Source: an uncultured Stenotrophomonas sp.
GTDB lineage: Bacteria > Pseudomonadota > Gammaproteobacteria > Xanthomonadales > Xanthomonadaceae
Reading direction: 5' to 3'
DNA: 32,161 nucleotides
Assembly (NCBI GenBank): GCA_946223375.1
Contig: CAMICU010000019.1
Location: 1 to 32,161 of the forward strand
Under the pieces are notes generated by a model that saw only the letters and a list, made by a program, of their open reading frames with translations, was not told the DNA's origin and did no database searches. This document shows positions 1 through 7,184 of this stretch, piece by piece. The translations under genes were made by a program, and so were the position numbers. Within the stretch, counting starts at the first letter, position 1, and every line of letters begins with the position of its first letter.

Positions 1-53
1 ACCTCCGAATGTCTGAGTCAGAGTCAGATGCCTTACCGCTTGGCGACGGGGCT
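1..53 (-). tRNA. tRNA-Gln (CTG), 3' part cut by window start
   Basis: The 53 bases are identical to the 5' part of the complete tRNA-Gln at 155-229 and include the acceptor 5' strand, D arm, and anticodon arm with anticodon CTG. The T arm is only begun, because the gene runs off the left edge. It is the second of two tandem identical Gln genes on the minus strand and is separated from the first by a strong hairpin terminator. Confidence 0.93.
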
Positions 54-66
54 GTGGTGCGCGGTG

Positions 67-72
67 ATTATC
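67..72 (-). promoter_or_regulatory. candidate -10 box for the downstream tRNA-Gln copy
   Basis: Read on the minus strand this is GATAAT (5 of 6 to TATAAT), followed by a GC-rich discriminator and then the tRNA 5' end at 53. A separate promoter here makes sense because a terminator lies just upstream at 120-149. No convincing -35 box sits at the usual spacing, so the call is tentative. Confidence 0.4.
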
Positions 73-119
73 GCACATCCGGCCACGTGGTTGGGCCTTG
101 GTGCAATCGCCTGAAACAG

Positions 120-149
120 AAAAGGCCTGATCTTTCGATCAGGCCTTTT
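120..149. terminator. bidirectional intrinsic terminator between the two tRNA-Gln genes
   Basis: A perfect 13-bp inverted repeat (AAAAGGCCTGATC at 120-132 and its complement at 137-149) with a 4-base loop. It has an A tract on one side and a T tract on the other, so it can stop transcription either way. In the minus direction it directly follows the complete tRNA-Gln, whose 3' end is at 155. Confidence 0.85.
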
Positions 150-154
150 GTGTC

Positions 155-229
155 TGGCAGCCCCGGAAGGATTCGAACCTCCGAATGTCTGAGTCAGAGT
201 CAGATGCCTTACCGCTTGGCGACGGGGCT
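155..229 (-). tRNA. tRNA-Gln (CTG)
   Basis: This is a complete 75-nt cloverleaf on the minus strand. The 7-bp acceptor stem (AGCCCCG with CGGGGCT) is followed by discriminator G and an encoded CCA at 157-155. The anticodon stem is TCTGA/TCAGA with loop CTCTGAC, giving anticodon CTG (reads CAG). The T arm carries GGTTCGAATCC. It is probably co-transcribed with the upstream tRNA-Met from the promoter at 347-375. Confidence 0.97.
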
Positions 230-255
230 GTAGTGCAGGTCAAACCTGCGTCCCA

Positions 256-332
256 TGGTGGCTATGGGTGGACTCGAACCACCGACCCCAGCATTATGAG
301 TGCTGTGCTCTAACCGGCTGAGCTACATAGCC
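256..332 (-). tRNA. tRNA-Met (CAT), elongator type
   Basis: This is a 77-nt cloverleaf on the minus strand with acceptor stem GGCTATG/CATAGCC, discriminator A and an encoded CCA. The anticodon stem CAGCA/TGCTG encloses loop CTCATAA, giving anticodon CAT. The fully paired first acceptor pair and overall likeness to E. coli elongator tRNA-Met favour an elongator over an initiator. It is the first gene of the tRNA cluster. Confidence 0.95.
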
Positions 333-346
333 TTGGTGAGCCCGCT

Positions 347-375
347 ATTCTGCGGATGTGTACCGCCCCTGTCAA
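347..375 (-). promoter_or_regulatory. sigma70-type promoter of the tRNA-Met/tRNA-Gln operon
   Basis: On the minus strand there is a perfect -35 TTGACA (375-370), a 17-base spacer, and a -10 CAGAAT (352-347). A GC-rich discriminator follows, as is usual for stable RNA promoters under stringent control. Transcription would begin near 340, just before the tRNA-Met 5' end at 332. Confidence 0.75.
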
Positions 376-391
376 CACTTTTGTATCGTGC

Positions 392-420
392 TTGTGGGCC
401 GACAGGCGGCATGGGATAGT
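392..420 (+). promoter_or_regulatory. candidate rppH promoter
   Basis: TTGTGG at 392-397 and GATAGT at 415-420 are separated by 17 bases. Both hexamers are imperfect. The site sits about 30 bases before the GTG start of rppH, and the divergent tRNA promoter occupies the other side of the intergenic region. Confidence 0.35.
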
Positions 421-452
421 CCCGACCAGTAGATTTCTTAGGAGTCCGCATC

Positions 453-1073
453 GTGATCGATCCGGACGGCTATCGACCGAACGTCGGCATCGTGCTGATG
501 CGGCAGGACGGCCAGGTGTTCTGGGCACGACGCGTGCGCCGGGACGGCTGGCAGTTCCCGCAGGGTGGCATGAACACCGACGAGACGCCTGTCGAGGCCA
601 TGTATCGTGAACTGCAGGAAGAGACCGGCCTGCTGCCCGAGCATGTGGAAGTGCTCGGGGCGACGCCCGGCTGGCTGCGCTACAAGCTGCCGGCGCGGGC
701 CATCCGCCGCAATGAGCGGCAGGTCTGCATCGGCCAGAAGCAAGTCTGGTTCCTGCTGCGCCTGACCGGCGACGAATCCCACGTGAAGCTGGACCACACC
801 GACTCGCCCGAGTTCGACCACTGGCGCTGGGTGGACTTCTGGTACCCGGTGGAGCATGTGGTGATGTTCAAGCGCGGCGTCTATGCGCGTGCGTTGCGAC
901 ATCTGGCGCCGCTGGCACGCGGGGTGGCCGGGCAGGGCGTGACCGCCATGCCCAAGAGCGCTGCGGAGGCCTGGATGCCGGGCCATACCGCCGGGCATGA
1001 CCGCCCACGCAAGCGCCCACGGACCCGCGGCTACTGGCCGAAGAAGGCCACCGGCGATGGCCCGGCCACGTGA
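453..1073 (+). CDS. rppH: RNA 5' pyrophosphohydrolase RppH (Nudix hydrolase)
   Basis: This enzyme removes pyrophosphate from triphosphorylated mRNA 5' ends, which opens transcripts to RNase E decay in the cytoplasm. The 206-aa protein begins DPDGYRPNVGIVL, as RppH proteins do, and carries a full Nudix box at about residues 38-60 (G38, E44, then RELQEETGL from R52) with the metal-binding glutamates present. The start is GTG at 453, about 8 bases after the ribosome site AGGAG. E. coli RppH is about 176 aa. The extra length here is a basic, proline-rich tail after about residue 160, typical of relatives from this family. It stands alone, divergent from the tRNA cluster. Confidence 0.95.
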   Translation: MIDPDGYRPNVGIVLMRQDGQVFWARRVRRDGWQFPQGGMNTDETPVEAMYRELQEETGLLPEHVEVLGATPGWLRYKLPARAIRRNERQVCIGQKQVWFLLRLTGDESHVKLDHTDSPEFDHWRWVDFWYPVEHVVMFKRGVYARALRHLAPLARGVAGQGVTAMPKSAAEAWMPGHTAGHDRPRKRPRTRGYWPKKATGDGPAT

Positions 1074-1088
1074 CCGTCTGAACCGTAT

Positions 1089-1139
1089 CGAGAATGGTTC
1101 AGGTCTCTGATTGACAACCATTCTCGTTTCCATTGGAAT
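1089..1139 (+). promoter_or_regulatory. bfd promoter with overlapping Fur-like inverted repeat
   Basis: A perfect -35 TTGACA at 1111-1116 is followed after 17 bases by TGGAAT at 1134-1139. An 11-bp perfect inverted repeat, CGAGAATGGTT (1089-1099) and AACCATTCTCG (1116-1126), spans the -35 region. The right arm with its flank (ATTCTCGTTT) resembles the half-site of Fur boxes. The neighbouring bfd-bfr genes make iron control plausible. Binding by Fur is inferred, not shown. Confidence 0.55.
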
Positions 1140-1181
1140 AGCCAACAGGCCACTCTTGGCCTGTCAGCCCGGTTCACGCCT

Positions 1182-1391
1182 GTGTACGTCTGCATCTGCA
1201 ACGGAGTCACCGACCACCAGATCCGCGAAGCCGCCAGCCATGGCGTCAGCACGGTGGCCGAACTGACCATGCGTACCGGTTGTGGTGCCACCTGCGGTTC
1301 CTGCCTGGACATGGCCGGCGATCTGCTGGCCAAGGCGCGTGCCACCCACGATCTGCCGCTGCCGGTCCTCGGTCTGGCCCAGGTCGCCTGA
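1182..1391 (+). CDS. bfd: bacterioferritin-associated ferredoxin Bfd
   Basis: This small [2Fe-2S] protein binds bacterioferritin and passes electrons to its haem so that stored Fe(III) leaves as Fe(II). The 69-aa protein starts MYVCICNGVTD, and the cluster ligands C4, C6, C38 and C41 match the Bfd pattern (CxC then CxxC). One further cysteine, C34, lies just before the second pair. The tail after residue 55 is longer than in E. coli. The GTG start at 1182 gives the family N-terminus exactly, although no clear ribosome site precedes it. It lies 143 bases upstream of bfr, on the same strand. Confidence 0.93.
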   Translation: MYVCICNGVTDHQIREAASHGVSTVAELTMRTGCGATCGSCLDMAGDLLAKARATHDLPLPVLGLAQVA

Positions 1392-1534
1392 TCGTCTCTT
1401 TCGCGGCGCGTTGACGCCGCGCTTTCGCATCCTTCACGTGCGGCCGCACAGGCCAATGCGCACGATTCGCGTTCCTTCACGGCCGCGCACAAGGCGTTAA
1501 AGTGCCTGCGTTTTCAGCGTGCAGGAGCACCCCC

Positions 1535-2005
1535 ATGAAGGGCGACACCAAGGTCATCGAATTCCTCAACAAGGTCCTCTACAACGAGCTGACCGCGATC
1601 AACCAGTACTTCCTGCACGCCAAGATGCTGAAGAACTGGGGCCTGAAGGAACTGGCCGAACACGAGTACAAGGAATCGATCGACGAGATGAAGCACGCCG
1701 ATGCGCTCTCCGATCGCATTCTGTTCCTGGAAGGGCTGCCGAATTTCCAGGCACTGGGCAAGCTGCGCATCGGTGAGAACCCGACCGAGATCCTCAAGTG
1801 CGACCTCGCGCTGGAAAGTGCCGGCGTGACCGTGCTGCGTGAAGCGGTGGCGTACGCCGAGTCGATCGGTGACTACGTCAGCCGCGAGCTGTTCGTGAAG
1901 ATCCTGGATTCGGAAGAAGAGCACATCGACTGGCTGGAAACCCAGCTGGATCTGATCGAGCGCATCGGTGAGCCGAACTACCTGCTGACCAAGCTCGAGG
2001 ACTGA
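1535..2005 (+). CDS. bfr: bacterioferritin
   Basis: A subunit of the 24-mer haem-containing iron-storage cage, which oxidises Fe(II) and stores it as a ferric mineral. The 156-aa protein has the full di-iron ferroxidase site (E18, E51, H54, E94, E127, H130) and the haem-ligand M52, all at the same positions as in E. coli Bfr. The ATG at 1535 is preceded by AGGAG at 1523-1527. An in-frame GTG at 1502 would add 11 unconserved residues and is not preferred. With bfd upstream this forms the usual iron storage and release pair. Confidence 0.97.
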   Translation: MKGDTKVIEFLNKVLYNELTAINQYFLHAKMLKNWGLKELAEHEYKESIDEMKHADALSDRILFLEGLPNFQALGKLRIGENPTEILKCDLALESAGVTVLREAVAYAESIGDYVSRELFVKILDSEEEHIDWLETQLDLIERIGEPNYLLTKLED

Positions 2006-2065
2006 GCCGGTTGGCGCCGGCCGGCGTGGACGTGGCAATGCCGTCCTGCCGGTCTGCCTACTGTA

Positions 2066-2085
2066 CGCGCCGCGCCGCGCCGCGC
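2066..2085. repeat. four tandem CGCGC units in the bfr / kinase intergenic gap
   Basis: Between the end of bfr and the convergent kinase gene there are 234 bases without a gene. They hold a perfect four-copy 5-bp repeat at 2066-2085 followed by more CG-rich sequence. No hairpin with a T tract was found for either flanking gene. The repeat may be simple slippage in GC-rich DNA. Confidence 0.6.
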
Positions 2086-2239
2086 CACGCGCGGCTGATC
2101 CGCCGGCAACGGCCGCGCCGTGACATCGGCGGCCGTGGCGTTGCGCGGCGACGTCGCCGCGCGCTCCGGCTTGCTGCGTGAGCCGCGCGCTGTGCGGCGG
2201 ATCAACGCCGCAGGCCGGCCCGTTGCAGCCATGATGGAC

Positions 2240-4516
2240 TCACTGCGGGGCGATGCTGCCGCGCAGGCCGGCCTGGTACTGGACCAGCGCCGCGCGCGCG
2301 CGCGTGGACTCGCTGATGACCAGTGCGACCAATGCCGAGGGATCGACCAGCGTGCCATTGCGGCTGGCATGTTCGAGCCGGCGTGCGGCCTCGGACAGGG
2401 CCAGCGCGCCGACATTGGCGCTGGATGACTTCAGGCTGTGGGCCAGCCCGCCCAGCCGCTGCAGGTCCGGCTGCATCGCCGCTTCCTGCAGCTGACGCAC
2501 CAGGTTCGGCGTTTCGCTGAGGAACATGTCGATGATGGCGTGGGTTTCCTCGCCGGCGATGTCGAACAGGTCGTCGAGCACGGCCGTTTCCAGTGCCGGC
2601 GCGGTGATGCCTTCGGCGGGGGGGAGCGACGGGGCCGGTGGTGGGCTTGCAGGGGGCATGGGATTCACTGTCGGTGGGGCTTGCGGTGCGCGTTTGAAGG
2701 TCTGCAGGCAGGCCTGCAGCTGCGCACGTGAAATGGGTTTGGCCAGGTATTCGTCCATGCCGCTGTCCAGGCAGCGCTGGCGGTCGCCGGCCATGGCATT
2801 GGCGGTCATGGCGATGATCGGCAGCCGCGGTGCGCCGGTCGCGGCCTCGTGTTCGCGCCAGCGCCCGGTGGCGGCATAGCCATCCAGCACCGGCATCTGG
2901 CAGTCCATCAGCACCGCGTCGTAGTCCTCGTGATGCATCTTCTCCAGCGCGATGGCGCCGTTCTCGGCGGCGTCGGTCTGGCAGCCGATCACCTTGAGCA
3001 GCTTCTGCGCGACCAGCAGGTTCACCGGGTTGTCCTCGACCAGCAGGATGCGCATGCCGGTGACGTCGCCAGGCGCCTCGAGGGCGGTGGTCGTCAATCC
3101 TGCCAGCGGCGCCGGGGCCGGCCTGTTGGTGGTTTCGGTCAGCGCGCTGCGCAGCTGGCTGTCCGGCAGTTGCCGTGGCAGCACGCTGCTGTTGGGGCGC
3201 AGCTCGTCGGGCACCGGCGCACTGCCATACAGCCACAACAGCCGCGGGGCGGTGGGGCCGATGCGGGTGAGGGCGCGCTGCAGCGCGCGGGCGCTGTGGT
3301 GCAGCGATTCCAGGTCGCCGATGACGGCGTGCCAGTTGTCCGCGCTGGCCGGATTGCGCAGATGGGTCAGCGCTTCCTGCAGATTGCTCACTCCCTGCGG
3401 CTGGAAGCCCCAGTTGGAGAGCAGCAGTTCCAGCCGCTGGCGCAGGCGCGGATCGGCGGTGACCAGCAGCACCCTGCGCGCGTTGCGCAGGTGCTCGGGC
3501 CGGTGCATGTCACCGATCGCCTTCAACAGCGGAATCTCGAACCAGAACGTGGAGCCACGCCCCGGCTGGGACTGCACGCCGATGCTGCCCTGCATCAGGT
3601 CGATGATGCGCTTGCAGATCGCCAGGCCCAGCCCGGTGCCGCCATACAGGCGGGTGGTGGAGGCGTCGGCCTGGGTGAAGGCGTTGAACAGCCGGTCCTG
3701 CTGGGTGCTGTCCAGGCCGATGCCGGTGTCGCGCACCTCGAAGCGCAGCCGGTGCTGTGCGGGTGTCTCGCCGAGGCGCTTGACCAGCACCTGGATGCTG
3801 CCGCGCTCGGTGAACTTGATCGCGTTGACCAGCAGGTTGCCCAGGACCTGGCGCAGCCGCACCGGGTCGCCGCGCACCGCCAGGCGCACCGCCGGGTCGA
3901 TCTGCAGCGAGATATGCAGGCCCTTGTGCTCGGCGGTGCGCTGCATCAGCTGCAGCATGCCGTCCAGCGTCTCGCGCAGGTTGAAGGCGGTGACTTCCAG
4001 CTCGAGCCGCTTGGCCTCGAGCTTGGAGTAATCGAGGATGTCGTCGACGATGCGGAACAGCTGCCGCGAGCTCTCGGTGGCGGTGGCGAGCATGTTGCGC
4101 TGCTCGACATCCAGCGTGCCCTGCGCGACCAGCTCCAGCATCGGCAGGATGCCGTTGAGCGGGGTGCGGATCTCGTGACTCATCGTGGCCAGGAACTCGC
4201 CCTTGGCCAGGGTGGCGGCTTCGGCGGCCTGCTTGGCCTGCAGCAGTTCCTGCTCAAGCCGGCTGTGATGCTGCTCGGCCTGGCGCAGGCGACTGCATTC
4301 CAGCGCCAGTTCCTCGCTGTGTGCCTGCAGCGCGCGCGCCGCGCGCAGCTGCCGGCCGGCGCAGACGGCGGCCACCGCAGCGGCCAGCACGGCCGCGCCA
4401 CTGCCGGCGCCGACCAGCACCGCCGGCGCCTGCGGCAGCAGTGCCGCCGTGGTTGAAACGGCAGCACATCCGGCAGCGGCCAGCGCCCAGCCGCGTGCTC
4501 CCCCTGAAACAGCCAT
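2240..4516 (-). CDS. hybrid sensor histidine kinase (HisKA-HATPase-REC-HPt)
   Basis: This inner-membrane phosphorelay kinase has 758 aa. Residues about 10-53 form two hydrophobic helices joined by only a few residues, so there is no periplasmic sensor domain. A coiled linker leads to HisKA (SHEIRTPLNG, H114) and HATPase (N231, DTGIG at 263, GTGLGL at 293). Residues about 345-470 look like a weak receiver: D401 is present, but the acidic pair and the lysine are poor. A clear receiver follows (E494/D495, phospho-acceptor D538, T571, K593), then a proline-rich linker and an HPt domain (AHSLKSSSANVGA, H693). The ATG lies 3 bases after the stop of the upstream response-regulator gene, so the two are surely co-transcribed. 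The likely partner is that regulator. The signal is unknown. Confidence 0.92.
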   Translation of the reverse strand: MAVSGGARGWALAAAGCAAVSTTAALLPQAPAVLVGAGSGAAVLAAAVAAVCAGRQLRAARALQAHSEELALECSRLRQAEQHHSRLEQELLQAKQAAEAATLAKGEFLATMSHEIRTPLNGILPMLELVAQGTLDVEQRNMLATATESSRQLFRIVDDILDYSKLEAKRLELEVTAFNLRETLDGMLQLMQRTAEHKGLHISLQIDPAVRLAVRGDPVRLRQVLGNLLVNAIKFTERGSIQVLVKRLGETPAQHRLRFEVRDTGIGLDSTQQDRLFNAFTQADASTTRLYGGTGLGLAICKRIIDLMQGSIGVQSQPGRGSTFWFEIPLLKAIGDMHRPEHLRNARRVLLVTADPRLRQRLELLLSNWGFQPQGVSNLQEALTHLRNPASADNWHAVIGDLESLHHSARALQRALTRIGPTAPRLLWLYGSAPVPDELRPNSSVLPRQLPDSQLRSALTETTNRPAPAPLAGLTTTALEAPGDVTGMRILLVEDNPVNLLVAQKLLKVIGCQTDAAENGAIALEKMHHEDYDAVLMDCQMPVLDGYAATGRWREHEAATGAPRLPIIAMTANAMAGDRQRCLDSGMDEYLAKPISRAQLQACLQTFKRAPQAPPTVNPMPPASPPPAPSLPPAEGITAPALETAVLDDLFDIAGEETHAIIDMFLSETPNLVRQLQEAAMQPDLQRLGGLAHSLKSSSANVGALALSEAARRLEHASRNGTLVDPSALVALVISESTRARAALVQYQAGLRGSIAPQ

Positions 4517-4519
4517 GGT

Positions 4520-6346
4520 TCAAAGCACCGCGTTCTGGAAGTCGAAATTGAGTTCGTTGCCGACGTGCTGCACGACATTGCCCTGGATGAAGTCCACGCC
4601 GCCCATCCACATCGCCGCCGCGGCCTGCGGATCCTCGATCTGCTGGCCGATGATCTGCACGTTGGCGCGGTGCGCCAGGTCGATGGCGCCACGCAGTTCG
4701 TCGCGCAGCTTCTGGCTGGCATGGGCACCGGCATAGCGCGAGGCCATGCGGATGAAGCCCAGCGGCAGCTGGGTGAGCAGGGCGTTGGCCTCGTCGCCGG
4801 GCTCGAACTGGCTCAGGCAGAACTGCACGCCGGCCGGCATCAGGCGGGCGCAGAACTGCTGCAGGCTGACCGTGTGCACCAGCGCATCGGCCAGGCGCAG
4901 GTCGATCACCAGGCCGACGCCGGCCACCTCGCGCTCGGCCAGCGCCTTGAGCAGCCAGTCGGCATAGGCGCCGCGTGACAGCGTGCGCAGCGACTGCGAG
5001 ACGAACAGGCGCATCGGCGGCTGCGCGTACTGGTACAGGTGCAGCAGGCCCAGCGCATGCTCCACCACCTGCTGGTCGAGGTCGGCGATGCGCCCGGCGG
5101 CCTCGGCGGCGGGAATGACCTGGCCGGCCGAAAGCAGGCTGCCGTTGCTCTGGCGCAGGCGCAGCAGCACCTGGTACTGCGCGGTGTCACCGCCGGCGAC
5201 GGCGACGATCGGCTGGTAGGCCAGTTCCAGCTGGCCTTCCAGCAGCGCCAGGTGTTCCTTGTTCTGGCTCTCGTCCTCGGCCTTGTAGGCGGCGATGCCG
5301 TCGTTGTTCAGGCGCGCTTGCAGCGCGGTGCGCTCCATCGCCTCCAGCGCATGGTCGGCATCGTTGAAGCCGGCCGACAGGCGCGCATGGCCGATGGCGC
5401 AGCGCAGGAACACCGCCTCTTCCTCACGCACGGAGAAGGGGTGGGCCGACAGGCTTTCGCGCACGTGCTGGGCCAGCGGTGCCACGCCGGCTTCATCGCT
5501 GCCGCGGGCCAGCAGCAGGAAGGTGTTGTCGTTGAGGCGGGCCAGCAGGTGCGGCTGCAGACTGTCGGCCAGGCGCCGGCCGGCCTGCACCATCAGCCGT
5601 TCGAAGCTGGCGTAGCCATAGCGCTCGCGCAGGCCCAGGGCGCTGGCGATCTCGATGAACATCAGTCCGCCCGGCTGGCCGGCGGCGAGCGCGGCCTGCA
5701 GCTGCTGCATCACGTTGTGGCGCGTCGGCAGGCCGGTCTCGGGGTTGTGCAGCAGCGGCCCGCTTTCCGGCTTGCCGGAGCTCTGCTGGCGGCTGCGGCG
5801 GATGCGGTTGGCCACCGCGGCGACCAGGTGGCGCGGGCGGATCGGTTTGACCAGCACGTCGTCGGCGCCGCAGTCGAGTACCTCGAACTGGCGGTCCGGG
5901 TCGGCTTCACCGGTCAGGAACACGATCGGCAGCATCTGCTGCTGCGGCTGCTGGCGGATCATCGCGGTCAGCCGCATGCCATCCAGGCCGGGCATGTGCA
6001 GGTCCATCAGGATCAGGTCCGGCTGGTGCTCGGCGATGGCCTGCTGCACGCCTTCCACGTCCATCTGCACGAACGCCTGCATGCCGGCGCCGTGCAGCAC
6101 CGCCTGCGCGAACAGCGCCTGCGAGCGGTTGTCCTCGACGATCAGCACGCGGTAGGGGGTGTCGTCACCGCTGGCGGCGGGATGGTCGGCGCCGGTCTGC
6201 AGCGGGCTGGCGGCGCTCTTGAGCTGGGCCTGCACCACCTCGGCCGGGGGCGCGTTGCGTACGCTCCAGCGTTGCCAGTAGTCGGCCGGCGGGGTTTCCG
6301 CGCGGAGCGGACGCGAGGTTTGAACAGCCGTGTCGTTGCTTGCCAT
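4520..6346 (-). CDS. response regulator with catalytically degenerate GGDEF and EAL domains (FimX/LapD-like architecture)
   Basis: A 608-aa protein. An intact receiver at about 65-180 (E71/D72, phospho-acceptor D115, T145, K167) is followed by a GGDEF-fold region (about 200-355) in which the signature is NDNTF (272-276). The EAL region (about 365-600) has QVL (392-394) instead of EAL, LSQFEPG (511-517) where DDFGTG is expected, and IRM instead of KID. Neither c-di-GMP synthesis nor hydrolysis is expected. FimX (GDSIF/EVL) and LapD (KVL) are known receptors with similar losses, so a receptor or scaffold role is inferred. The ATG at 6346 has GGGAG upstream. A longer start at 6421 would run into the preceding gene. 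It is 31 bases after the DUF4126 gene and 3 bases before the hybrid kinase. Confidence 0.88.
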   Translation of the reverse strand: MASNDTAVQTSRPLRAETPPADYWQRWSVRNAPPAEVVQAQLKSAASPLQTGADHPAASGDDTPYRVLIVEDNRSQALFAQAVLHGAGMQAFVQMDVEGVQQAIAEHQPDLILMDLHMPGLDGMRLTAMIRQQPQQQMLPIVFLTGEADPDRQFEVLDCGADDVLVKPIRPRHLVAAVANRIRRSRQQSSGKPESGPLLHNPETGLPTRHNVMQQLQAALAAGQPGGLMFIEIASALGLRERYGYASFERLMVQAGRRLADSLQPHLLARLNDNTFLLLARGSDEAGVAPLAQHVRESLSAHPFSVREEEAVFLRCAIGHARLSAGFNDADHALEAMERTALQARLNNDGIAAYKAEDESQNKEHLALLEGQLELAYQPIVAVAGGDTAQYQVLLRLRQSNGSLLSAGQVIPAAEAAGRIADLDQQVVEHALGLLHLYQYAQPPMRLFVSQSLRTLSRGAYADWLLKALAEREVAGVGLVIDLRLADALVHTVSLQQFCARLMPAGVQFCLSQFEPGDEANALLTQLPLGFIRMASRYAGAHASQKLRDELRGAIDLAHRANVQIIGQQIEDPQAAAAMWMGGVDFIQGNVVQHVGNELNFDFQNAVL

Positions 6347-6377
6347 CGGTACTCCCGGTAGGCCGGGGATTATGCGT

Positions 6378-7013
6378 TCAAGGGCCGGGTGGTAGCGAGT
6401 GATTGCCGGCGCTGTGCGCATTTGTCGCGGCCGGCGCGGCGAACAGCCGCTTGAGGCCGCGCCACAGCATGCGCCAGACCAGCCACACCAGCAGCGCGCC
6501 GATGAGGCTCGCGCCCAGCACCACCACCAGTGCCAGCCAGGGGTGGGCGATCGCCAGCGCTAGGCCGCCGATCACCAGTCCGTCCTCGGCCAGTGAGGCG
6601 ACCCAGTTGCTGGCCGGCTCCGGCGAGGTGTTCAACAGCGCGCGGGTGCCGGCCTTCAGGCCATGGCTGGCCAGCGCGACGCCGGCGCCGGCCGCCAGCA
6701 CCCCGGTGCTCAGCTCGCCGTTGGGCGAGAGCGTGGCGGCGGCCAGGAACGCGCCGGCCGGGACACGGGTCAGGGTCTGCAGCAGGTCCCAGATGGAGTC
6801 CACGCCCGGAATCTTGTCGGCGAAGAATTCAGCGATGGCCAGCGCGCCGGAGGTGCCCAGCACCCACCAGGATTCGGTGGCCTGCAGTGCCGGCGGCAGG
6901 TCCACCCAGCCCATCACGCCGGCCAGGCCCACGCCGAACACGGTCAGGTAGACGCGGATGCCGGCCAGCCAGGCCAGCAGGATGCCGATGACGAAAACGT
7001 GGGCTTCGGTCAT
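6378..7013 (-). CDS. DUF4126 family membrane protein
   Basis: This 211-aa integral membrane protein resembles the DUF4126 family. An N-terminal hydrophobic stretch (about 6-35), a conserved WWVLG region at about 49-53, a segment AEFFADKIPGVDSIWD at about 61-76 typical of the family, and a long C-terminal membrane helix (about 155-190) are visible. A short basic, cytosol-like tail ends the protein. Function is unknown. It is the first gene of the run leading to the degenerate GGDEF/EAL regulator and hybrid kinase, with 31 bases between them. GGAG lies about 9 bases before the ATG. Confidence 0.8.
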   Translation of the reverse strand: MTEAHVFVIGILLAWLAGIRVYLTVFGVGLAGVMGWVDLPPALQATESWWVLGTSGALAIAEFFADKIPGVDSIWDLLQTLTRVPAGAFLAAATLSPNGELSTGVLAAGAGVALASHGLKAGTRALLNTSPEPASNWVASLAEDGLVIGGLALAIAHPWLALVVVLGASLIGALLVWLVWRMLWRGLKRLFAAPAATNAHSAGNHSLPPGP

Positions 7014-7184
7014 GGGAAGGGGCTCCGGCGGGGGAACTGTGAGCAGGATCGCAACTATCGACCATGCCCGCCGTGAATGCCAGCCGGCCGCGACGCGGTG
7101 CGTGCGGCCGACGGTCGTTTACACTGCGACGTCGTTCCCGGCCGCAGCACAGGCCTCGTCCACCGGCCGATACCGGAGCCTGCC

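Noticed and set aside
1502..1534. GTG start adding 11 residues to bacterioferritin
   Set aside because: The added residues are not family-like, and ATG 1535 with AGGAG restores exact alignment of all metal-site residues.
2849..4456. Long open frame (535 codons) on the plus strand opposite the hybrid kinase
   Set aside because: It is antisense to a gene with full kinase and receiver motifs. Its product is rich in Gln, His and Arg with no domain. Such frames arise from strong GC codon bias.
6347..6421. Longer start for the degenerate GGDEF/EAL regulator
   Set aside because: It would overlap the end of the DUF4126 gene by 44 bases, while ATG 6346 has a good ribosome site.
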